Source of the DNA: Arthrobacter ipis
Lineage (GTDB): Bacteria > Actinomycetota > Actinomycetes > Actinomycetales > Micrococcaceae
DNA: 64,000 nt
Direction of reading: 5' to 3'
Assembly: GCF_014694315.1 (NCBI RefSeq)
Contig: NZ_JAAOXD010000003.1
Span: 62,001-126,000 of the forward strand
Shown: piece after piece, positions 53,163 through 62,352 of the stretch
Numbering within the stretch: the stretch's first letter is position 1
Layout of the letters: every line of letters starts with the position of its first letter
The notes under the pieces: model-generated
Seen by the model: only the letters and a program-made list of their open reading frames with translations
The model's database searches: none
Told to the model about the DNA's origin: nothing
Program-made: the position numbers and the translations under genes

Positions 53163-53510
53163 ATGCAACGGAGGCCGACGCCGTTGTCATTAGTGACAGC
53201 CATGCACCCGGCGAGAGAGCACGATGTGACTTCCCTCCAAATTCCGCCGACAGCCGACGGAACCCACCCGGGTTTCGGATGCCTCACGGGCGATGCGGTG
53301 CCAGCGGCGGATGCGTCCGCCGACTGCGGCTGTACGGTCAGTACCGGATCTGCTGGGCGGTTGGCCTGCCCGGCGTGGGCGCACGCCGTCGTCGTTTTTT
53401 CAAATGTCGCCAGGCATGGTGAGCCGGGCACCTTCCGGAAGAGCATTCCGCCCGGAATTACCCGGGGAAGTTCCCTCTTCTTCTCTGCGGCAAAACTGCC
53501 GGGCGCATAG
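53163..53510 (+). CDS. possible small hypothetical protein
   Basis: 115 residues, not recognised. AGGAGG at 53150-53155 is a perfect ribosome binding site seven bases before the ATG. It has six cysteines, four of them close together (GCLTGD, SADCGCTV, RLACPA). A minus-strand open frame of similar length (53156-53599) covers the same bases, and neither looks like a known family, so coding status is doubtful. Confidence 0.3.
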   Translation: MQRRPTPLSLVTAMHPAREHDVTSLQIPPTADGTHPGFGCLTGDAVPAADASADCGCTVSTGSAGRLACPAWAHAVVVFSNVARHGEPGTFRKSIPPGITRGSSLFFSAAKLPGA

Positions 53511-53761
53511 CCCAGTCTCCGCCAGATACGGGTGGAATGCGGCGAATCGAAGAATGCACGGCATATCAATGAAGCGGTCATCGGGTGATGGCCGTGCAAG
53601 GAAACGAAAGCGAGGAAGGTAGCCCGAAAGCGGCGGCGGTGTTGTAATTTTTCAACATGCCAACTCCCGTTTCCCCCTAGTTCGCTTTTTATCTGGTTGG
53701 ATGGAAGGTACTGAGAGGGACACAGGAGGCGCCCCGCTTCCTAACTACCGCGAAGGCAGCA
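53511..53761. other. no gene recognised
   Basis: Lower GC towards 53650-53690 (AATTTTTCAAC, CTTTTTATC) suggests promoter-type DNA before the metallophosphoesterase gene. No ORF with a credible start and no clear repeat. Confidence 0.4.
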
Positions 53762-54673
53762 ATGGAGCTCATCGAGGCCGAGCATCCCCGGCCACGCCAT
53801 TTTCTACTCCACCTGAGTGACACCCACCTGCTGGGCGGTCCGGACCCCCTATACGGCGCAGTTGACAGCGAAGCCCGCCTGATCCAGCTTTTCGACGAGG
53901 TTCAGGACTCCGGCGCGCGCCCGGAAGCCGTGATTTTCACCGGCGACCTGGCGGACAAGGGCGACCCTGAGGCCTACGCCAAGCTCCGCGCAGTCGTGGA
54001 GCCCGCGTGCCGGGACATCGGCGCCCAGGTCATCTGGGCCATGGGCAACCACGACAACCGCGCCAACTTCCGCGCGGGCCTCTTCGACCAGCGCGGCAAC
54101 GACGATCCCGTTGACCACAGCTACTACGTCAACGGGCTCCGGGTCATCACCATGGACACGTCGGTGCCCGGCTATCACCACGGCGAACTCAGCGCGAACC
54201 AGCTGGACTGGCTCGCCGGGCAGCTGGAGACTCCGGCGCCGGACGGCACGATCCTGGCCCTGCACCATCCTCCGGTTCCATCGGTGCTGGACCTGTCCGT
54301 GCTCGTGGAACTCCGCGACCAGGCGTCCCTGGCGGCCGTCGTCAGGAACTCGGATGTGCGCAGCATCCTGGCCGGCCACCTGCATTACTCCACGACGGCG
54401 AGCTTCGCCGGCATCCCGGTCTCCGTGGCCTCAGCCACGTGCTACACCCAGGACCTGAATGTTCCGGTGGGCGGCACCCGCGGCCGCGACGGCGGCCAGG
54501 CCTTCAACCTGGTGCACGTTTATGAGCACACCGTGGTGCATTCCGTGGTGCCGCTGGGCGCCACCCCCACCGTGGGCGAGTATGTCAGCCCCGAGGAGAC
54601 GGAACGCCGCCTGGCGGCAGCCGGAATCCGCATCCCCGAAGGGGCCAAACGTCCCGTGCTCACGCGGAAGTAG
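53762..54673 (+). CDS. calcineurin-like phosphodiesterase (CpdA type)
   Basis: A 303-residue metallophosphoesterase. Binuclear-metal motifs: [48 protein letters not shown] and [10 protein letters not shown], in the right order for class III phosphodiesterases acting on cyclic AMP. Substrate inferred only from family. A terminator follows; it is transcribed alone. Confidence 0.88.
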   Translation: MELIEAEHPRPRHFLLHLSDTHLLGGPDPLYGAVDSEARLIQLFDEVQDSGARPEAVIFTGDLADKGDPEAYAKLRAVVEPACRDIGAQVIWAMGNHDNRANFRAGLFDQRGNDDPVDHSYYVNGLRVITMDTSVPGYHHGELSANQLDWLAGQLETPAPDGTILALHHPPVPSVLDLSVLVELRDQASLAAVVRNSDVRSILAGHLHYSTTASFAGIPVSVASATCYTQDLNVPVGGTRGRDGGQAFNLVHVYEHTVVHSVVPLGATPTVGEYVSPEETERRLAAAGIRIPEGAKRPVLTRK

Positions 54674-54697
54674 CAGCCAGGGTCTGCTCGCACAGAT

Positions 54698-54740
54698 AAG
54701 CCCCCGCCGGAACTGACTGGTCAGTTTCTGGCGGGGGCTT
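54698..54740. terminator. strong bidirectional terminator
   Basis: AAGCCCCCGCC (54698-54708) pairs with GGCGGGGGCTT (54730-54740), with an inner stem AACTGAC/GTCAGTT. It lies between convergent genes with A- and T-rich flanks. Confidence 0.85.
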
Positions 54741-54770
54741 CCTGCGGTACAGCTCTTGCGTTCCCAGCGC

Positions 54771-56273
54771 TTACTTTTCCCAGGGCGCCTTGATGGGGTA
54801 GTACCTCTCCAGGAACTCCGTCACAAGGTCCGCACGTTCGTCGGCCGGCACCTCCGGAAAACTGCCGTCATTGAGGCAGAAGAAGTCCATGTTGCGCTTG
54901 GTCAGCAGCTTGGGCAGGTAATTCAGTCCCGACCGGAGCGTGGTGTCCACGTACCGCACCTTGGCCGCCGTCTGGGTCACCGCCCGGCCGGTTAGCAGCG
55001 CGTAGTAGTGATAGAAGGAATTCGTGACGGAGATGTTGTCCGCGGCCCTGAAGGTGCTGGCGGCGGTCTTCGCGAACTCCGCCGGGAACTCCTGCTCCAT
55101 CTGGGCTACGAGGCTCCGGCGCATCGGCGCTGCCGAGTGCTCCAGGTGGCGGGTGGTGATCCGGCCGAAGCGGTTCCAGAGCAGCTTCCGGTTGACCCGG
55201 GCCGCGTTCTCGAAGCCGCTGCGTTCAGCGTCGTTTTCGCCGAGGCCGATGCGGGTCTCAGCCTCGATGAACTTGGTGATTCCGCCCGGAGTGAAGAACA
55301 TGTCCGGGCCCACCGGCCGCCCGAAGAACATGTCGTCGTTGGAGTAGAGGAAGTGCTCGGAGAGGCCCTCGATGTGGTGCAGCTGGCACTCCACGGCCTG
55401 CGAGTTGTGGGTGGGCAGCACCGACGGGTCGGCGAAGAACTCCTCGCTCCGGACGATGGTGACGGACGGGTGGTCGTTCAGCCATTCCGGTGCGGGGGAG
55501 TCCGTGGCGATGAAAATGCGGCGGACCCACGGTGCGAACATGTACACCGACCGGAGCGCGTATTTGAGCTCATTGATCTGCCGGTAGCGCGCCTCGTGGT
55601 CGTCGCCCTCACCCAAAACGGCCCCCGCCATCCGGGCCCGCCGGGCGGCGATGTATTCCGGCGAGGTGCCGTCCACCCAGGAGAAGACCATGTCGATGTC
55701 GAAGCTGATGTCGCTCGCGTGGTCAGCGAACATGTTCTCGATGGTGGGCCAGGTGTGGCCGTAACGCTCAACCGTTCCGCGGACGGCTTCGTGGGCCATC
55801 ATGGTGCGGCGGGTGAGCGAGTTCTCGATCGGCAGGATCACTTCGTCGCCCAGGAAGCTCCAGAGTTCCACCTGGACGCCTGCGGACGCACCAAATTCGA
55901 AGCCGCCCTCGGGCTCCACCCGCGGGCGGTACAGCCGGAAGATACGAGCCTGGCGGTTGACGGAGAGCTCGCCGTCGGCGACCAGGACGGACGTTTTCTT
56001 CTTTGCATCCACCGTCATGGAGTAGAACGGTTCGTGCCGGCAGGCTTCAACAAGGGCGGACCGCAGCTTCTTCCGGTCCTTCCAGTCAAGGGCGACCACG
56101 GGACGGTCATTGTTGCCACGGACCAGCAGGTAATCCAGCCCGGCCCCGTCCAGCACATTCCGAAGGAAGAGCAGGTCCTCCACCATGGCCTGGTAAGGCG
56201 TCCGGGTGTCGTTGATCAGCGCATACCGGCCTGATCGGCGGACGACGTCGGGGCGGTGTTTGAGGCGCGCCAC
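54771..56273 (-). CDS. Stealth-family sugar phosphotransferase
   Basis: A 500-residue protein with Stealth conserved regions: CR1 at IDMVFSWVDGTSPEYIAARR, CR2 at RIFIATDSPAPEWLNDHPSV and IEGLSEHFLYSNDDMFFGRP, CR3 near HSAAPMRRSLVAQME, and CR4 near LNDGSF. The family transfers hexose-1-phosphate to build capsule or wall polysaccharides. Only a GTG at 56273 is usable as start: no ATG lies in frame back to a TAG near 56390. An extra N-terminal domain of about 170 residues precedes CR1. It is convergent with the phosphodiesterase gene. Confidence 0.85.
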   Translation of the reverse strand: MARLKHRPDVVRRSGRYALINDTRTPYQAMVEDLLFLRNVLDGAGLDYLLVRGNNDRPVVALDWKDRKKLRSALVEACRHEPFYSMTVDAKKKTSVLVADGELSVNRQARIFRLYRPRVEPEGGFEFGASAGVQVELWSFLGDEVILPIENSLTRRTMMAHEAVRGTVERYGHTWPTIENMFADHASDISFDIDMVFSWVDGTSPEYIAARRARMAGAVLGEGDDHEARYRQINELKYALRSVYMFAPWVRRIFIATDSPAPEWLNDHPSVTIVRSEEFFADPSVLPTHNSQAVECQLHHIEGLSEHFLYSNDDMFFGRPVGPDMFFTPGGITKFIEAETRIGLGENDAERSGFENAARVNRKLLWNRFGRITTRHLEHSAAPMRRSLVAQMEQEFPAEFAKTAASTFRAADNISVTNSFYHYYALLTGRAVTQTAAKVRYVDTTLRSGLNYLPKLLTKRNMDFFCLNDGSFPEVPADERADLVTEFLERYYPIKAPWEK

Positions 56274-56488
56274 AGCCGCCGGCGACGTTGCTTCCGCGAG
56301 TGCGGGTACGTCGTCCTCGGCTGCCTGACCGCCGTAATAGATGTCGTCCTGAACCGTTACGTCCGTGATGGCGTTGCTCCCATGCTGCTAGGGGTGTGGT
56401 GAAGTCTTACTTGCATGATAGTCCTGCCGGGAAAACATACCGGGCGGTGGCCCGCCCTGGCCCGGCCCGCTGGGCCGCGGCAGCGGGC

Positions 56489-57418
56489 CTAGCCCACGAG
56501 CGCCTGCCGCCAGCTGGACAGGAACGCCGCCCCGGCGTCGTCGTGTATGACCGTTTCCTGCAGGCCCAGGTCGGCGGCCGTGAGGACGTCATAGGGCTTG
56601 GCCGGGACGCCGTCCGCAGGCCGGACGTCGACGTGCTTCACAGCGTGGTCGTTGTGGTGCAGCCAGTCGGCCATGGCGTAGTCCGTGCGGGAATCGCCGA
56701 CCGTCCGCCACGCCTGCGGCGTGATGCCCTGGGCTGCCAGCAGCTCCACGGCGCGGCTCGCTCCGAGGTCCTTGCCCAGCCGCACCGATTCAATGTCTGT
56801 GGAAATGATGGTGGGGTCCACGCGGTAGTCGATCTCGTCGTCGGAGTTGGGTGCATGGTGGTCCAGCCGCACGACGCCCAGGCCGTGGCGCCCCATCAGC
56901 TCCATCGCTTCGGCATCAAACAGCTTCTGCTCGGCGAAATATTCACTGTTGGGCACCTCAATGTGCTGCTCCACCGACACCATGGCGCGCTTGGTTTCGT
57001 CGAAGAACATGTGGGCCGAGTAGTCCTCAGCCACCATGCGCCGGACATCGTCGCCGTAGGCTGCCGGCACGGCGAGCTCGTGGTCCACATGGATGGGTCC
57101 GGGGCCGGCAGAGGTGTAGCTGAACCACACAGCGCCTTTTTCGCAGATGGCGTGGATCAGCGTTCCGCCCGGCATTCCGGCGGCGATCATGGGCTCCATG
57201 ACCTGCTCGCGGATGAAGGCATCCGAGCGGCCGGTGTTGAAGATGACCGGCACTCCGGCGTTCGCGAGCGCCACCAAATCGGCAATGATTTCGGGTTTCA
57301 CATCCCGGGTCACCGGGCTGGCAACCGGGCCGTCAACGTCCAGGAGCAGGGCCAGGGCGGGTGCCGACGGCGTGTGGGCGCCGAACCCCGGGGCGGCATT
57401 CGCGGTAGGTGCAGTCAT
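56489..57418 (-). CDS. HAD-superfamily hydrolase
   Basis: A 309-residue HAD-type phosphatase: motif I ALLLDVDGPVASP, motif II VIFNTGRSDAFI, and the metal site TVGDSRTDYAMADWLHHN. A cap domain lies between. Cof/MPGP-like phosphatases have this layout, but the substrate is unknown. The first 20 residues are low complexity. Its upstream region faces the ParB-like gene. Confidence 0.82.
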   Translation of the reverse strand: MTAPTANAAPGFGAHTPSAPALALLLDVDGPVASPVTRDVKPEIIADLVALANAGVPVIFNTGRSDAFIREQVMEPMIAAGMPGGTLIHAICEKGAVWFSYTSAGPGPIHVDHELAVPAAYGDDVRRMVAEDYSAHMFFDETKRAMVSVEQHIEVPNSEYFAEQKLFDAEAMELMGRHGLGVVRLDHHAPNSDDEIDYRVDPTIISTDIESVRLGKDLGASRAVELLAAQGITPQAWRTVGDSRTDYAMADWLHHNDHAVKHVDVRPADGVPAKPYDVLTAADLGLQETVIHDDAGAAFLSSWRQALVG

Positions 57419-57478
57419 GGCTCCATTCTGTCAGCCGACACCGGCCGGTCCGTCCCGAAAGAGGCCGGCGGACAGCAT

Positions 57479-57489
57479 GTGACAGATAG
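57479..57489 (+). promoter_or_regulatory. possible shared regulatory site GTGACAGATAG
   Basis: The 11-base sequence GTGACAGATAG lies between the divergent HAD and 57567 genes. The same 11 bases lie on the minus strand at 59248-59258, just before the tetR start. Possibly a half of the TetR operator. Confidence 0.3.
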
Positions 57490-57566
57490 TTACTGTTTGG
57501 CTACAACCTCCCGCGGCGCGCTGATCCCACATTCCCTTGAACCGGCCAGTTGCTTAAGCTTGCAGG

Positions 57567-57866
57567 GTGATATTCAAAGCTGTGGGCGAGGGACGCCCTT
57601 ACCCCGACCATGGTTTCAGTACCCCCAAAGACTGGGCGGCTCTTCCGCCCCGTCCCGTGCGGCTGGATGAACTTGTGACCACCAAGCGGACCCTGGATCT
57701 TGAAGCGCTCCTTGCCGAGGACTCCACTTTCTTTGGGGACCTGTTTCCCCACGTGGTGCAGTACCAGGGCACCCTCTATCTGGAGGACGGCCTGCACCGG
57801 GCGGTAAGGACTGCACTCCACCAGCGCACCGCCATACATGCAAGGGTGCTCGTGATCGATGGCTAG
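57567..57866 (+). CDS. small conserved actinobacterial protein
   Basis: 99 residues. FSTPKDWAALPPRPVRLDEL, then TTKRTLDLEALLAEDSTFFG, then LEDGLHRAVRTALHQRTAIH, the last resembling the ParB/Srx-type DGxHR motif. I do not know its function. GTG 57567 is used; the gene overlaps the LytR_C gene by eight bases, so they form an operon. Confidence 0.72.
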   Translation: MIFKAVGEGRPYPDHGFSTPKDWAALPPRPVRLDELVTTKRTLDLEALLAEDSTFFGDLFPHVVQYQGTLYLEDGLHRAVRTALHQRTAIHARVLVIDG

Positions 57867-58533
57867 AAAACCCAAAGACGTGACCGTCCTCCACGGTCAC
57901 CGCGTGATTAGTGGCCCCGAGCTCAGGGCCACGTTCGTCGAGGACGACGAGAACGCGGCAAATCCCGGCCGCCTTCGCCGCAGGATCCTGCACGGTGTGG
58001 TGCTCGTGCTGCTGCTTGGCCTCATTGTCGCGGGAGTCATGGGGGCAATGGGTGTGATGAGCGGGCAGATCAAGTTTCCGTCCGCTATCCAGGCCCAGGA
58101 GAACTCCTCCGTCTGCCCGGCAACAACCTTCGACTACACGCCGCCTGCCAAAGTGACGGTTAACGTCCTCAACGCCACAAGCCGCAACGGCCTGGCCAAG
58201 GCGGCAGCCAATGAGTTTAAGGCAAGGAAGTTTGTCCTCGGCAAGGTGGCCAACACGGAAACCGGCTACCGGGGCGTCGCGGCCATCGTCTCAGGTGCTG
58301 CCGGACAGGCGGCGGCCTTCACCGTCCAGCGGAACCTGCCCGGCTCGGACTACTTCCAGGACGGGCGCAAGGACGCCAGCGTGGACGTGATCCTGACTGG
58401 CGACTACCGCGGCCTGGTCAAGCCGCAGCTTGTTGACCAGACCCCGGGCCAGCTCAGCTGCCCGCGGGAAAGCCGTCGCGTCGCCGATGAGTCGCAGTTG
58501 CCAGTCATGCCGACCCAGGGCGCCAAGCCCTGA
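57859..58533 (+). CDS. membrane protein with LytR C-terminal domain
   Basis: 224 residues: a cytoplasmic N-terminus, one membrane span (VVLVLLLGLIVAGVMGAMGV), then an outer LytR_C domain (KVTVNVLNATSRNGLAKAAA, VILTGDYRGL). The domain lacks the LCP catalytic part, so it is likely an accessory protein of cell wall polymer attachment. The stop codon is the first three bases of a 15-base repeat. Confidence 0.85.
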   Translation: MARKPKDVTVLHGHRVISGPELRATFVEDDENAANPGRLRRRILHGVVLVLLLGLIVAGVMGAMGVMSGQIKFPSAIQAQENSSVCPATTFDYTPPAKVTVNVLNATSRNGLAKAAANEFKARKFVLGKVANTETGYRGVAAIVSGAAGQAAAFTVQRNLPGSDYFQDGRKDASVDVILTGDYRGLVKPQLVDQTPGQLSCPRESRRVADESQLPVMPTQGAKP

Positions 58534-58575
58534 GCCTTAGCGGACTGAGCCTTAGCAGACTGAGCCTTAGCCGGC
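58531..58575. repeat. three 15-bp tandem repeats covering two stop codons
   Basis: TGAGCCTTAGC followed by GGAC, AGAC and CGGC, at 58531-58545, 58546-58560 and 58561-58575. The first supplies the stop codon of the LytR_C gene and the last the stop codon of the convergent tetR gene. Confidence 0.9.
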
Positions 58576-59232
58576 TGTCCCTAAGCCGGCCGCTGCGGCG
58601 GGCGGCTGCAGGCGCAAGGGGCGGCCGCCGTCGTCGAACCTTGCCCCGGCGCCCAACTGGATGAAGCGGACGGTCCGGGAGATCCTTTCCTCCAGGTCCG
58701 CGGAGGCGTCGCCGCCCCGGGCGGCGCTGGAGGAGAGAGTGCCGTGGATCAGCTGTGCCTGCTGGAGGGGATCGGCCACCGGGAAGTAGCCCTGGTCCAT
58801 GCCGTCGCGAAGAATGTCCTGCAGCATGTCGCTGAGCCCGCCGACGTGGTCGGCCAGCTTGGCGAATGACGCAGGCGAGAGGACGGCGCCCATGGCCGGA
58901 CCCGGCGGCAGATGCCGGCGGCTGAGATCCTCCACCTGGGCCCGCACGTACAGGGCCAGCCGGTCCACCGGATTGTCCAGCCGGGCGAGCGACTCCCGCA
59001 GCCCGGTCATGAACCGTTCTGTCTCCACGAGTGCGTAGGCAATCAGGAGCTCTTCGATGTCGGCGTAGTAGTTGTAGACAGCCGTGCGGCCGATCCCTGC
59101 ATGCCGGGCGACGTCGGTCATGGTGAGCCCGGGCAGCCCGTGCGAGAAGAGGAGCTCACCGAAGGCGTTCAGGATGCGGCGCTGGGTCTCGGCGCGCTGC
59201 GCAGCGTTGCTGGGGGCCGAAATCCGGGGCAT
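58567..59232 (-). CDS. TetR-family transcriptional regulator
   Basis: 221 residues. The DNA-binding part is AQRAETQRRILNAFGELLFS, then GLTMTDVARHAGIGRTAVYN and YYADIEELLIAYALVETERF, a normal TetR helix-turn-helix. The C-terminal ligand domain is unassigned. The FrnE-type gene is next on the same strand, 47 bases upstream, and the LytR_C gene is convergent. Confidence 0.9.
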   Translation of the reverse strand: MPRISAPSNAAQRAETQRRILNAFGELLFSHGLPGLTMTDVARHAGIGRTAVYNYYADIEELLIAYALVETERFMTGLRESLARLDNPVDRLALYVRAQVEDLSRRHLPPGPAMGAVLSPASFAKLADHVGGLSDMLQDILRDGMDQGYFPVADPLQQAQLIHGTLSSSAARGGDASADLEERISRTVRFIQLGAGARFDDGGRPLRLQPPAAAAGLGTAG

Positions 59233-59247
59233 AGGGACACTTTACCG

Positions 59248-59258
59248 CTATCTGTCAC
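59248..59258 (-). promoter_or_regulatory. GTGACAGATAG upstream of tetR
   Basis: Minus-strand copy of the site at 57479-57489, about 16 bases before the tetR start codon; a candidate half-site for autoregulation. Confidence 0.3.
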
Positions 59259-59279
59259 CAAACGGCTGCTGCCCGAGGC

Positions 59280-60011
59280 TCAGACGGGGCAGCCGTCCGG
59301 GCCGCACGTCTCTGCGTCTTTCGCCTTCGCGCCTTCTTGGTTGGCGCCGGCTTTGTCGCCGACCATCACCAGCGGGTGCGACTCCTGCCAGGCCTGTTCG
59401 AGTGCCATGGTGAAGCTCGCCGCGGGCCGGGCCCCGGACAGTCCGTACTTGCGGTCGATCACGAAGAACGGCACACCGCTGATGCCCAGGGCGCGGGCTT
59501 CGGCGAAGTCGCGGCGGACGTCGTCGGCATACTTGTCCGAGCTGAACAGCTGGGCAACGTCGGCGGCGTCGAGCCCCAAGTCCGCGCCAACCGACGCAAG
59601 GTAATCGGGGCTGCCGATGTCCTTGCCGTGTTCGAAGTGGTCGCTGAGCAGCCGCTCCTTGGCCACGTCCTGCTTGCCGTGCGCGGCGGCCAGGTGGATG
59701 AGCCGGTGGGCCGTGAAGCTGTTGGCAACCACGACGGCGTCGAACCGGTAGTTGAGGCCCTCACCTTTGGCCTCGGCTGCTACATGGTCGAACATCTGCG
59801 TGACCTGGTCGGGGGCCATGCCCTTGCGCTTGCTGAGGTAGTCCAGTTCCGTGCCGTCGTAGTGTTCGGGCACGCTGGGGTCCAGCTGGTAGCTGCGCCA
59901 CTGCACCTCCACCTGGTCTCGGTGCGGGAACTCGGCGAGGGCGGCCTCGAACCGGCGCTTGCCGATGTAGCACCAGGGGCATGCAATGTCTGACCAGATC
60001 TCAATCTTCAT
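59280..60011 (-). CDS. FrnE-like DsbA-family oxidoreductase
   Basis: A 243-residue thioredoxin-fold protein with the active site CPWC in IEIWSDIACPWCYIGKRRFE, an inserted helical domain, and ISGVPFFVID carrying the cis-proline. This is the FrnE group, usually cytosolic. The tail has another CGPDGC motif, which may bind metal. ATG 60011 is preferred; in-frame ATG 60029 is possible. Confidence 0.9.
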   Translation of the reverse strand: MKIEIWSDIACPWCYIGKRRFEAALAEFPHRDQVEVQWRSYQLDPSVPEHYDGTELDYLSKRKGMAPDQVTQMFDHVAAEAKGEGLNYRFDAVVVANSFTAHRLIHLAAAHGKQDVAKERLLSDHFEHGKDIGSPDYLASVGADLGLDAADVAQLFSSDKYADDVRRDFAEARALGISGVPFFVIDRKYGLSGARPAASFTMALEQAWQESHPLVMVGDKAGANQEGAKAKDAETCGPDGCPV

Positions 60012-60200
60012 GCCTGCGACAACTCGCATGCTTACCCGGGCATTCCTCCGCGGACAGTTGCTTTGGTCACTCGGTCCTGCGGGCGGTTCGGGCGGGCGGC
60101 TGCTGCACCCGGCCTCGCGCAGCCCTTGTTTGGCGGCGGGCCCGGCCATATTGTTTGGACTAACTCCCGGCGGTCAGGCCGTACATTCGTGGGAGGCAAA

Positions 60201-61244
60201 GTGCGTATTGGACTCATATCGGCACCGTGGATCCCGGTGCCGCCACCCGGATACGGCGGCACCGAGCGGGTGGTAGACAGCCTTGCCCGCGGATTCGCCG
60301 CAGCCGGGCATGAGGTCCTGCTTGCAGCCCCATCCGACAGCACCTGCCCGGTTCCCCTGGCCCCGCGGATGCGCCCCTCGGAACCGGCGGACTTGGGACT
60401 TGCCTTGTCGGAGCTGAGCCACATCATCAGGGCCTACGACGGCATGGAAGGCATGGACATCATCCACGACCATACGTTGAGCGGGCCGCTGTATGCCGGC
60501 CGGCCGACCGGAGTCCCGGTGGTCACCACCATCCACATCCGCCTGGCTCCGCAGGCCGTGGACCTGTACACCGCCATCGGAAAGACCACTGGCATCATTG
60601 CGATCTCCCGCGACCAGGTGAGCCGCTCGCCGGTCCCGGTGACGAAGGTGATCCACCATGGCATGGATGTGGCCTCCGTTCCGGTAGGCCAGGGGGACGG
60701 CGGATATCTGTGTTTCGTCGGACGGCTGTCCCCGGACAAGGGCATCCTCGAAGCCATCCAGACCGCACGTGCCGCGGTCATCCCCCTGCGCATCAGCGCC
60801 CGGATCCAGGGAGCCGAGGAGCAGGCCTATTTCGACGACGTCGTCAGGCCGGCGCTGGGCCCCGATATGGAATTCATGGGGCCGCTGTCCGACGCCGAGA
60901 AATACGAACTCGTCGGTGGTGCGCTCGCGTTCCTGAACCCGATCCAGTGGCCGGAGCCTTTCGGCCTCGTGATGATTGAGGCGCTGGCCACCGGAACGCC
61001 CGTCGTGGGTACCCCCGCCGGGGCTGCTCCGGAAATCGTGGACCACGGCGTCACGGGTTACCTGGGCAGCACCGACCAGCTCGCCGGATTCGCCGCCGAG
61101 GCCGCGGGCCTCAGCAGGGAAGCCTGCCGCGCCGCCGCCGAGCAGCGCTTCAGCTCCGCCCGCATGGTGGCCGACCACCTGGCACTCTATGAACAGATCC
61201 TCGGCGGACAGATCGCGGGGGAGCGGCACGGCACCACCAGCTAG
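60201..61244 (+). CDS. family 4 glycosyltransferase
   Basis: A 347-residue GT-B enzyme. N-terminal VRIGLISAPWIPVPPPGYGG, linker ICFVGRLSPDKGI-type segment (YLCFVGRLSPDKGILEAIQT), and the donor-site EPFGLVMIEALATGTPVVGT with the expected Glu-x7-Glu. Donor and acceptor unknown. GTG 60201 follows GGGAGG at 60190-60195. Its frame is open upstream but begins in an unlikely region. Convergent with the Gfo/Idh/MocA gene. Confidence 0.9.
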   Translation: MRIGLISAPWIPVPPPGYGGTERVVDSLARGFAAAGHEVLLAAPSDSTCPVPLAPRMRPSEPADLGLALSELSHIIRAYDGMEGMDIIHDHTLSGPLYAGRPTGVPVVTTIHIRLAPQAVDLYTAIGKTTGIIAISRDQVSRSPVPVTKVIHHGMDVASVPVGQGDGGYLCFVGRLSPDKGILEAIQTARAAVIPLRISARIQGAEEQAYFDDVVRPALGPDMEFMGPLSDAEKYELVGGALAFLNPIQWPEPFGLVMIEALATGTPVVGTPAGAAPEIVDHGVTGYLGSTDQLAGFAAEAAGLSREACRAAAEQRFSSARMVADHLALYEQILGGQIAGERHGTTS

Positions 61245-61313
61245 GAGGCGGCGATGACCCCTGCCCGCGAACCTCATGCTGCCCGCGGTTAGCTGATCCC
61301 GGGTGAGAAGGAT

Positions 61314-62351
61314 TCAAGCACGGGCGCTCCCTTCCGAGGTACCGGCGTCGGCCTCGTAGCTGAGGCCGATCTGGTGGCGAATCTCGTCCATCGCGGCCAT
61401 GACGGCCACGCTCTCGCTCGGGGGAAGAACGGTGCCCGCGGTGAGGCCGGCCCGGATGAGGCGTTCCATCTCGGCCGCCTGATACTGCATCCCCCTGCCG
61501 GTCACCGGCTGGTCGAACCGCTCCAGGACGTTGCCCGCATTGTCGAATCGGGTGAATGGCGTGGGGTTGTACCAAGTGGGTTCGATGTCGATCCATCCCT
61601 CCGTCCCGATGATGGAGGCCCTGTTGTTTGAGGCGGTGTCCAGTGCGCAGTCCAAGATGGCCTGCTGTCCGTCCGGGTACTCGAAGATCGCTGCCGTTTG
61701 CCGGTCCACGCCGGTTGCCGTCATGGCCGCGCTGGCCCGGATGCTCTCCGGAGCGCCGAGGACGTCAAAGGCGAAAGAGACCGGGTAGACGCCGAGGTCC
61801 AGCAGGGCGCCGCCGCCCAGGGCAGGATCGTTGAGTCTGTGTGCGGGATCCTTGGGAAGGTTCTGGTTGTGGCTGGCCACCACCTTCCGGACCTCGCCCA
61901 GCGTGCCTTCCTGGATAACCTCGCGGAGGCGGATCATGTGGGGTAGGAACCGGCTCCACATGGCCTCCAGCGCCACCAGACCCCTGGACTCGGCCAGAGC
62001 GACAAGCTCTTGAGCTTCGCGGGCGTTGATGGTGAACGACTTCTCCACCAGAACATGCTTTCCGGCCTTGAGGGCGAGCAGCGCGTTCGCATGATGGAAA
62101 GGGTGTGGCGTGGCGATATAGACGATGTCCACGTCCGGGTCGGCGACCAGTGCTTCGTAACTGTCGTGGGCGGTGGGAATTGCAAACTTTTCGGCGAAGC
62201 GGCGGCTTGATTCCAGCGTCCGTGAGCCTACGGCCTGGACGGTGAATCCGTTCGCGATAAGGTCCTGTGTTTGCAGGCCGGCGATGAAGCCGGTGCCGAG
62301 GATTCCCCAGCGGAGTTGTCCGTCGGAAGTGCCTTGGGGCTGGTTGGTCAC
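61314..62351 (-). CDS. Gfo/Idh/MocA-family oxidoreductase
   Basis: 345 residues with an N-terminal Rossmann fold (LRWGILGTGFIAGLQTQDLI), the sugar-dehydrogenase loop LVEKSFTINAREAQELV (catalytic Lys in VEKS), and the C-terminal alpha/beta domain (GGGALLDLGVYPVSFAFDVL). Acts on a sugar or polyol with NAD(P). GTG 62351 is the start; the TolB-like gene ends two bases upstream, so both share a transcript. Confidence 0.9.
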   Translation of the reverse strand: MTNQPQGTSDGQLRWGILGTGFIAGLQTQDLIANGFTVQAVGSRTLESSRRFAEKFAIPTAHDSYEALVADPDVDIVYIATPHPFHHANALLALKAGKHVLVEKSFTINAREAQELVALAESRGLVALEAMWSRFLPHMIRLREVIQEGTLGEVRKVVASHNQNLPKDPAHRLNDPALGGGALLDLGVYPVSFAFDVLGAPESIRASAAMTATGVDRQTAAIFEYPDGQQAILDCALDTASNNRASIIGTEGWIDIEPTWYNPTPFTRFDNAGNVLERFDQPVTGRGMQYQAAEMERLIRAGLTAGTVLPPSESVAVMAAMDEIRHQIGLSYEADAGTSEGSARA

Positions 62352-62352
62352 G

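Noticed and set aside
53156..53599. A 147-residue minus-strand frame as a gene
   Set aside because: No ribosome binding site or recognised domain, and it overlaps a plus-strand frame with a better start signal.
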